From Coptis chinensis (Eukaryota; Streptophyta; Magnoliopsida; Ranunculales; Ranunculaceae), in assembly GCA_015680905.1 (NCBI GenBank), contig CM027378.1, forward strand, positions 77,901,501 through 77,965,500: 64,000 nucleotides of DNA, read 5' to 3'. Within the stretch, counting starts at the first letter, position 1; each line of letters opens with the position of its first letter. The position numbers and the translations under genes were made by a program. The notes under the pieces are model-generated. The model was not told the DNA's origin, made no database searches, and saw nothing but the letters and a program-made list of their open reading frames with translations. Positions 57,249 through 64,000 of the stretch are shown here, in pieces.

Positions 57249-58616
57249 ATGGCAAGCCTCGAAGCTCAAATCCAGAGTTTGATAGGTCAATTATGTACAA
57301 TGAACGAGCAAATCACCCTGCTAAGGCAGGAGAATGTCACGCTACGCGCGCAAGTGGACACACAGAATCCACCTGGTGCCTTAGCAGAGGATGACATCAA
57401 CGAGGTTAATCATTGAACTGTCACAAAGGATCAACCAAAGTGCAGTCAAGAAAGACGCCAGTCAAATTGTTCAAAAGATGCTAAAGACATACCGCGCGTC
57501 CTCGTTCGCTGCTGAAGTACTTAACAAAGCTTCTCCTCCATATTTCATCCAGCCACGTTTTCCAATGTATGATGGTAGCACGTGCCCTGATCAGCACGTA
57601 GCTCGCTACATTCAAAGCCTTGCACTCTATAGTGCACCGGAGTTCGATCACCTTCATTGTTGTTTGTTTTCTGCCAGTCTCAAAGATGGCGCGCTAGATT
57701 GGTTCTTTTCACTCGAGCCAGACTCGATAAAGAACTTCGAGCAACTTACCGATCTGTTTGCTAGTCAGTACGTCCACAATAGACTTAAAAAAGCCGATCT
57801 TGACTCGCTCTTCCAGCTCTCATTTGGCGGGGATGAAACCATTCGCCAATTCGTAGGTCGGTTCAAGGCCGAATTGTTATGCATGGAGAGTGGTCTCAAA
57901 GAATCTTTTGCCACACTGCCATTCTCTAATGCCTATCGAGTGCGCAACACAGAGCTCTCCAGGTCGCTGATGAAAGAACGTCTAAAAACGCTGTCTGAGC
58001 TATATGCTCGAGTAGACAAGTACATTAAGTTGCAAGAAGGCCTGAAACGTCAAGGCCTAACAGAACAACAGGAAGTGGCAGCGATCTCTGACAACGCCCT
58101 ACCTACAAAGCGGCCTAGACCGCAGGAACAGAAGTCTGGGAATAGAACGAACAACAATCGCAAGTTCGTTGTTCTTACACTATCTCCCAGTTACATATTG
58201 GACAAGATAAAGCGAGCTGCGTATTACCGACCTGACGTGCGGCAACCAGCAGATTAACCTGACAAGCCTTACTACGCTTTCCACCGAGCAAAATATCACG
58301 AGACCGATGCGTGCTGGGGGATAAAGCATTACCTCCAAGACCTCATTGAATCTGGACATACCAAACAGTACACCAAAATCGATGATGGTGACCTGCGCCA
58401 TAAACTCATGGCTCACAGGGTGCGCAATAGATCTCCACCTCGCCATGATCGCCACAATGTCCAAGCTCGCTCCCGTAGCAGAGGACATCCCAGAGACCGT
58501 TCCTGCCATGAGCGCCATCAGCACTCGTCAGATCGAGATAATGACAGAACCATTCATATGATCACTTTTCTAGACGATTCAGTTACATCTACCAGAGAAA
58601 AAGAAGGCGCGTAGGC
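57249..58616 (+). pseudogene. Tat gag remnant
   Basis: ATG at 57249 opens a coiled-coil N-terminus (MASLEAQIQSLIGQL) that hits a stop after 55 codons. The next frame (57391-58257, 288 codons) holds the retrotransposon gag domain: FPMYDGSTCPDQHVARYIQ, LKDGALDWFFSLEPDSI, FASQYVHNR, and a region with EKERLK-type helices. A His/Arg-rich tail (58346-58616) ends the gag part in another frame. It forms the capsid in active relatives. At least two frame breaks. Confidence 0.85.
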
Positions 58617-58659
58617 GCCCTTCAAGAAATTTACCACTTTTCTTCTCAGGCCGCACCTG

Positions 58660-61600
58660 CCCCACGAAGTTCAAGTCGCAGCTCAGGGGATATAACTTTC
58701 ACGGAAGCCGACCTTAACAAGGTTTGCTTCCCTCACAACGATACACTAGTAGTCCATGTCAAAATCAGTGACTGGACAGTCAAGCGTATTCTGATAGATC
58801 CTGGTAGTTCATGTGACATTTTGTTCTACCATACTATTCACGAAATGAACTTGCCCAAGTCGGTCTTCATAGACCCAATCGCTCCTCTTTACGGGTTCAA
58901 CAGCTCCAGAGCCGACCTAATTTGTGACATCATACTCCCAGTCTCTGTGGGCTTTAGAGAGGATAAAGTCAGCTTCAATACGCGTTTCAGCGTTCTAGAC
59001 ATCAAATCGTCCTACAACGCCATCCTAAGACAACGTTGGATTCACCAAATGCAAGCTATACCATCCACACTGCATAAAGTATTTCGCTTTTCCGACCCCA
59101 GGGGCATGATGGAGCTTCGAAGCAATCAGCTCGAGGCTTATCATTGTAACCAGATTCTATCAACGAACAAGACCGCCGACCCACCTATCAGTATTAGGAA
59201 CAAGCCCACCAGCTACACAATGGCTAGAGACCTAGTCGCTAAGGTCAAGGCCAAAGCACCAAAGCAGAACGCTGGGGGCTCTAGCAAAAAAGTCTATTCG
59301 TCTGTCAGGACCCCAGAGGTTACTTTAGCAGTTGTTACTCCACCAGTCAGGACTCCAAAGGTCGCTTCAGTAGTTGTTACTCCACCAGTCAGGACCTTAG
59401 AGGTCGCGTCAGCATTAGTTACTCCTCTAGTCAGGACCCCAAAGGTCGCTCCATCATGTGTTACTCAACCGACACAGATTCCCGAGATCACTCCAGCCCC
59501 TATTGTCATGACCACAAAGGTCACATTAGCCCCTGTTGTCGTAACCATAGAGGTCGCTCAAGGCCCTCCTGCTACTCCTCAGATCGACAAAGTACCATCA
59601 GAGATTAATCCCCCTGAAGAGGCATCATCGCCAAAAGCAGCAGTTCAACCTGCAGAAAAGGAGCGAGTGAACTTAGGAACAGAAGATAATCCGAAGTTCG
59701 TCTATGTAGGGGCTAACCTTGACCCTACACTCAAGGCCCAGCTTGTAAACTTTTTAGCAATGAATAAAGATATTTTCGCTTGGTCGTATATCAATGTACC
59801 GGGTATAGATCCTAATGTTGCATGTCATAGACTAAATGTAAACCCTAATGCTAGGCCAGTTCGACAGTGACCTCGAAGATTATCCCTGAGATTTCAAAAA
59901 ATAATCAATAATGAGGTCGACAAACTTAAGCAAGTCGGTTTCATCAGGAAGGTCGATTATCCAGACTGGATCACTAACATAGTAGCAATTCCAAAGAAGA
60001 ATGGCATAGTTCGCTGCGTGGACTTCACCAACGTTAATCAAGAAACACCTAAAGATAGCTTTCCTATGCCTAGAATCGATCGACTTGTGGACCAGACCTG
60101 TGGCCACGAACTATTGTCATTTATGGATGCATACAGTAGGTACAACGAGATACCACTATCTGAAGAAGATCAAGAGAAAACGTCATTCATCACCGAACAG
60201 GGAATCTATTGCTACAACGTCCTCCCGTTCGGCCTCAAGAACACTGGAGCGACTTATCAACGACTCGTCACTGACATGTTCCAAGACATGTTAGGTGACA
60301 CCATGGAAGTCTATATCGATGACATGGTCGTCAAGAGCAAGAAAGCAGGTGACCACCTCACTCACCTAGAGCAGGCATTCTCCAGATTATGACAAACTCG
60401 GATGAAGCTGAATCCAGAAAAGTGTCTTTTTGGAGCGTCCTCCGGAAAGTTTCTGGGGTACGAAATATCACAGCGCGGGATCGAGGCTAACCCACACCAA
60501 ATCTGAGCGTTCTTGGACATGCCCGATCCACAGATAAAGAAGCAAATACATAAGCTATCAAGAATGGTTGCAGCACTCAACCGATTCATATCAAGGGCGT
60601 CAGACAAGTGTCGACCGTTCCTGCAACTTTTTAAAAAAGGTGAGCAGTTCTCGTAGAACGACTAGTGCCACCAAGCGTTCTCCACTCTCAAAGAATATCT
60701 GACAACACCTCCCATCCTAGCAAAGCCAACAGATGGGGAAACGCTGGGGCTTTATCTAGCAATATCAGACTTTGCTATCAGTTCGGTTCTCTTCAAAGAA
60801 GACAATAACTCAGAGAAACCGATCTACTTTACAAGTAAGACGCAAACTCAAGCAGAAAAGAACTACTCTTACATTGAAAGAGTAGTACTCGCATTGTTAT
60901 ATTCTGCAAGGAAGTTCAGGCCTTACTTTCAAGCACATCCAATCAAGCTAAGGTACTCACCGACCTCCCACTGAAGAAAATCCTTCTCAAGGAGAATAAG
61001 ACAACTCGCATGGCAGTATGGCCAGAATAACTCGGGAAACATCACGACAAGTTCGTCCCACGCACCTCTCAGAAAGGACAGGTCCTTGTAGATTTTCTAG
61101 CAGATTTTCCTGTCGACGACCTAAATTGGGAACCAGAAACAGATATCCCGTCTACCAAGAAGCAAGACAAGGCCATCTGGTCTCTCTTTGTGGATGGTTC
61201 TAGCAACCCTGGAGGAAGTGGAATTGGAGTCGTCTTAGTGTCCCCAGATGGAGCTATGATGGAGAAATCAGTTCGCATCGATTTCGCAACCTCCAACAAC
61301 GAGGCGGAGTACAAGGCATTAATTATGGGGCTTAGAATGGCGCTACAGCTTGGTGTGCAAGAACTTTAAGTCTTTAGTGACTCGCAATTGGTTGTTTGCC
61401 AGATTGCTAAAAAGTACACTACCCATGAAGGTAACCTTTATAAATACCTTCAAGTTGTTTATTAATTACTTCCTTCTTTCAAGAAAGCCACAATACACTA
61501 TTTTTTGAATGATGAAAATCGTCACGCGGACAGTTTAGCTTACCTGGCTACTCAAATACTGAACTACGCCCCTAGGCAGTTACTCATTGAAGTAATTGAC

Positions 61601-62880
61601 CGACCTGCTTATTAAGCTAAACACGTCCTAGAAATTAGCGACCTGTGCCCACTCTCTGAGGATCAGATGAGTCAAACATGGATGCAGCCCATCATAGAGT
61701 ACATCCAACACAGTACACTCCCAGAAGAGCGTGCCAAAGCCAGACAAATTCCATATCAGGCACATAGTTACTACTTGGTCAATATCAAATTATTCGGCAA
61801 ATCTACTGGCGGACCTCACTTGAGGTGCATAAGTCCAAAACAAGGTCAGTTGATTTTTGCTGAAATTCATGAGGGCGAATGCGGGAATCATGCTGGAGGT
61901 CGCTCTTTGGCCCACAAAGCGATCTCCCAGGGATACTTTTAGCCTCGAATGAAGGTCGATGCCAAAAAGTATGTCCTCAAGTGCATAAAATGCCAGACCT
62001 TTGGCCACAATATCATCCAGCTAGCTCGCGAGTTAATTAACATTGCCAGCCCTTGGCCATTTCACATGTAGGGCTTGGACATCATGGGACCGTTCATCCC
62101 ACAAAAGAGTACTGGTTTTCGGTTCGTCTTAGTTGCAACTGATTACTTCACCAAGTGGGTCGAAGCAATTCTTTTAGCACATGTCAAGGAATCACAAGTC
62201 AGAAACTTCATCTGGACTCACATCATCACCATATTTGATTTGCCACACACACTGGTGATGGACAATGGATCCCAATTCAAGGGGAAAATAGTCAAGGAGT
62301 TTCTGGCCAAGTGGAAAATCAGTACGCTCAAAGTAATAGCCAAGCCGAAGCTAGTAACAAAACAATCTTGGAGAATTTGAAGAAAATGATTGAAAAGAAC
62401 AAGAGCCAATGTCCAAATCAGTTAGAGAACATTTTGTGGGCTCACCGCACTACAACTCGCTCTAGCACAGGCGAGTCGCCATTCTCCTTATGCTATGGCA
62501 CGTAGGTCATTATTCCCACCGGAACCGATCCAACTACACTACGACTTCGGTCGAAACTTCGTTGAGTCTGGACACAATGACTTCGTCCTAGCTCGAGAGG
62601 TTGACTTATTGGAAGAACGCCGTGACCTGGTAGCCATCAGAGTGGCATCTTACCATCAGACATTAAAGAAGTCCTACAACAAGCGAGTCAATCCTTGATC
62701 TTTTCAACCTGGTGATCTAGTTCTGAAAAAGACTTAAGATGACTCCAAGCTAGAACCAACATGGGAGGGACCATACATACATAGTGGAACGAGTCTTTGG
62801 CAATGGAGCGTACTGGATCAAGACTCAGGAGGGGAAACCATTGCCACGCCCTTGGAACACTTATTTGTTAAAGAGATTTT
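58660..62880 (+). pseudogene. Tat pol remnant (PR-RT-RH-aRH-INT)
   Basis: Protease LIDPGSSCDILFY is near 58790. The longest frame is 58821-59870, ending in the reverse transcriptase N-terminus. Reverse transcriptase blocks lie at 59880-60400 (FMDAYSRYNEIPL, LPFGLKNTGATYQRL, YIDDMVVKS). The first RNase H is at 60690-60950 and the second RNase H at 61180-61570 (FVDGSSNPGGSGIG, NNEAEYKALIMGL, DSQLVV, HADSLA). Integrase covers 61860-62700 (HH-CC with [27 protein letters not shown]). Stops at several sites (after VRQ 59870, 60390, 61370, 61940, 62070 and others) abolish a single polyprotein. Confidence 0.9.
59304..59475 (+). repeat. 42-bp coding tandem repeat in the Tat pol frame
   Basis: Four copies of a 14-codon unit VRTPEVTLAVVTPP (variants VRTPKVASVVVTPP, VRTLEVASALVTPL, VRTPKVAPSCVTQP) lie between protease and reverse transcriptase, followed by more degenerate Pro/Val/Thr text to about 59560. 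All keep the frame. Confidence 0.85.
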
Positions 62881-63039
62881 ATCAATAAAAATGCATTGTT
62901 GTACATTCCATGTTTTTATTTACTGCAAATTTAGGTGTAGTTTACTTATGTTTACAATTACAACTTACTCCGCTAAAATACATCAACAAAACATGGCACT
63001 CACACTGCAAGCACCACCAGTATATGCAAACTTTCAGCA
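62881..63039 (+). other. Post-pol spacer of the Tat element
   Basis: Short unique stretch between the end of pol and the tandem array; no gene. Confidence 0.5.
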
Positions 63040-64000
63040 CTCTCATGAGTTTCAACACTCTCAGTGAGCAATATGCTTTCATAAGCTAACCCGCTCTCTG
63101 CGAGCAGCATGCTCTCTTGAGCTTACATGCTCCATAGCCTTTCCAATTCTCACTACTTGAGGACCTATAATTCTAAGATCAACTCAATGAGAATGCTCTC
63201 AGTGACCAATACGCTTTCATAAGCTAACACACTCTCCGCGAGCAGCACGCTCTCTTGAGCTTACAAGCTCCATAGCCTCTCTAATTCTCACTAGTTGAGG
63301 ACCTATAATTCTAGGATTAACTCAGTGAGAACGCTCTCAGTGAGCAATACACTTTTATAAGCTAACACGTTCTTCGCGAGCAGCACGCTCTCTTGAGCTT
63401 ACAGGCTCCATATCCTCTCCAATTCTCACTAGTTGAGGACCTATAATTCTAGGATCAACTCAGTGAGAATGCTTTCAGTGAGCAATACGCTTTCATAAGC
63501 TAACACGCTCTCCGCGAGCAGCACGCTCTCTTGAGCTTATAGGCTCCAGAGCCTCTCCAACTCTCACTAGTCAAGGACCTATAATTCTAGGATCAACTCA
63601 GTGAGAACGCTCTCAGTGAACAATACAATTTCATAAGCTAACACGTTCTCCGCGAGCAGCACGCTCTCTTGAGCTTACATGCTCCACAGCCTCTCTAATT
63701 CTCACTAGTTGAGGACCTATAATTCTAGGATCAACTAAGTGAGAACGCTCTCAGTGAGCAATACGCTTTCATAAGCTAACATGCTCTCCGTGAGTAGCAC
63801 GCTCTCTTGAGCTTATAAGCTCCAGAGCCTCTCCAATCCTCATTAGTTCATTACCTATAATTTTAGGATCAGCTCAGTGAGCACGTTCTCAGCGAACCCT
63901 ACGCTATATTAGGCTAGCACACTCACTCGAGCTACCAGGCTTCACAGCCTATACAGTTCTTACAAGTGGACAACCCACAAATGAGAACGTTATCTACGAG
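63040..64000 (+). repeat. 138-bp tandem repeat in the 3' untranslated region
   Basis: The word CAATACGCTTTCATAAGCTA or a variant recurs with its C at 63069, 63207, 63345, 63483, 63621 and 63759 and a weaker match at 63897, i.e. exactly every 138 bp. About 6.9 copies are visible and the array continues past the window. Each unit contains two to three variants of CTCTC(A/T)GTGAGC/CTCCGCGAGCA and GAGCTTA(C/T)A(A/G)GCTC, so it has inner symmetry. Confidence 0.93.

Larger units (their letters stand above)
56598..64000 (+). mobile_element. Ty3/gypsy retrotransposon, Tat lineage, 3' end beyond window
   Basis: A 5' LTR (56598-57163), a primer-binding region, gag, and protease - reverse transcriptase - RNase H - second RNase H (aRH) - integrase are followed by a 3' untranslated region of tandem repeats running to the window edge. 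The additional RNase H between the reverse transcriptase/RNase H block and integrase, and a tandem-repeat-rich 3' region, are known traits of plant Tat elements. Frames are interrupted by several stops. The 3' LTR is not in the window, so the LTR borders are inferred. Confidence 0.9.

Noticed and set aside
58180-58614. ORFs on the opposite strand and in other frames of the Tat gag tail
   Set aside because: Shadows of the Arg/His-rich gag sequence.

Overview
The window looks like an intergenic, transposon-rich stretch of a flowering plant nuclear genome, most likely a eudicot. The base composition is AT-rich. The two intact-looking genes have small GT-AG introns and plant-specific families: a type III patatin-like phospholipase and a GPI-anchored phytocyanin. 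Everything else is mobile DNA, decayed gene fragments or plain AT-rich spacer. All calls come from reading the sequence; no database search was run.

Layout. 0.8-5 kb: remnant of an old LTR retroelement, with a possible 3' LTR start and a 174-bp direct duplication. 5.5-7.1 kb: a palindromic repeat block and a 145-bp MITE with a perfect 9-bp target duplication. 8.3-21.5 kb: a minus-strand CAMTA-like fragment and a receptor-kinase pseudogene. The kinase is split by a 10.7-kb insertion (10490-21188), which is itself split by a 7.46-kb Mutator-like element (12820-20276) with 350-bp terminal inverted repeats. The Mutator element carries a decayed MURA-type transposase, a 165-codon ORF of unknown function, and a convergent CCHC/GRF zinc-finger gene. 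23.4-27.7 kb: a Helitron-like unit built of a 55-bp minisatellite, with two copies of its 3' region head to tail. 28.6-29.1 kb: a fold-back MITE. 31.7 kb: an EC1/prolamin-like fragment. 33.3-35.8 kb: a 5'-truncated LINE. 36.4-37.2 kb: an RTF1/VIP5-like fragment.

42.6-43.9 kb holds the phospholipase gene on the minus strand, with a TATA box and telo-box-like repeats upstream. 45.15-45.6 kb is a PIF/Harbinger-type MITE. 45.9-51.9 kb is a complete but decayed Ty1/copia element with both LTRs and a 5-bp target duplication. 52.97-53.8 kb is a short Helitron inside a (TA)n microsatellite. 54.4-55.85 kb is the phytocyanin gene on the minus strand. From 56.6 kb to the window edge lies a Ty3/gypsy element of the Tat type (second, aRH-type RNase H), with a 138-bp tandem array in its 3' untranslated region.

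The nested insertions give a relative history: receptor kinase, then the TG...CA-ended element, then the Mutator element. The kinase frame becomes continuous across the outer insertion when one target-site copy is removed, which fixes the boundaries to the base. No tRNA, rRNA or CRISPR was seen.
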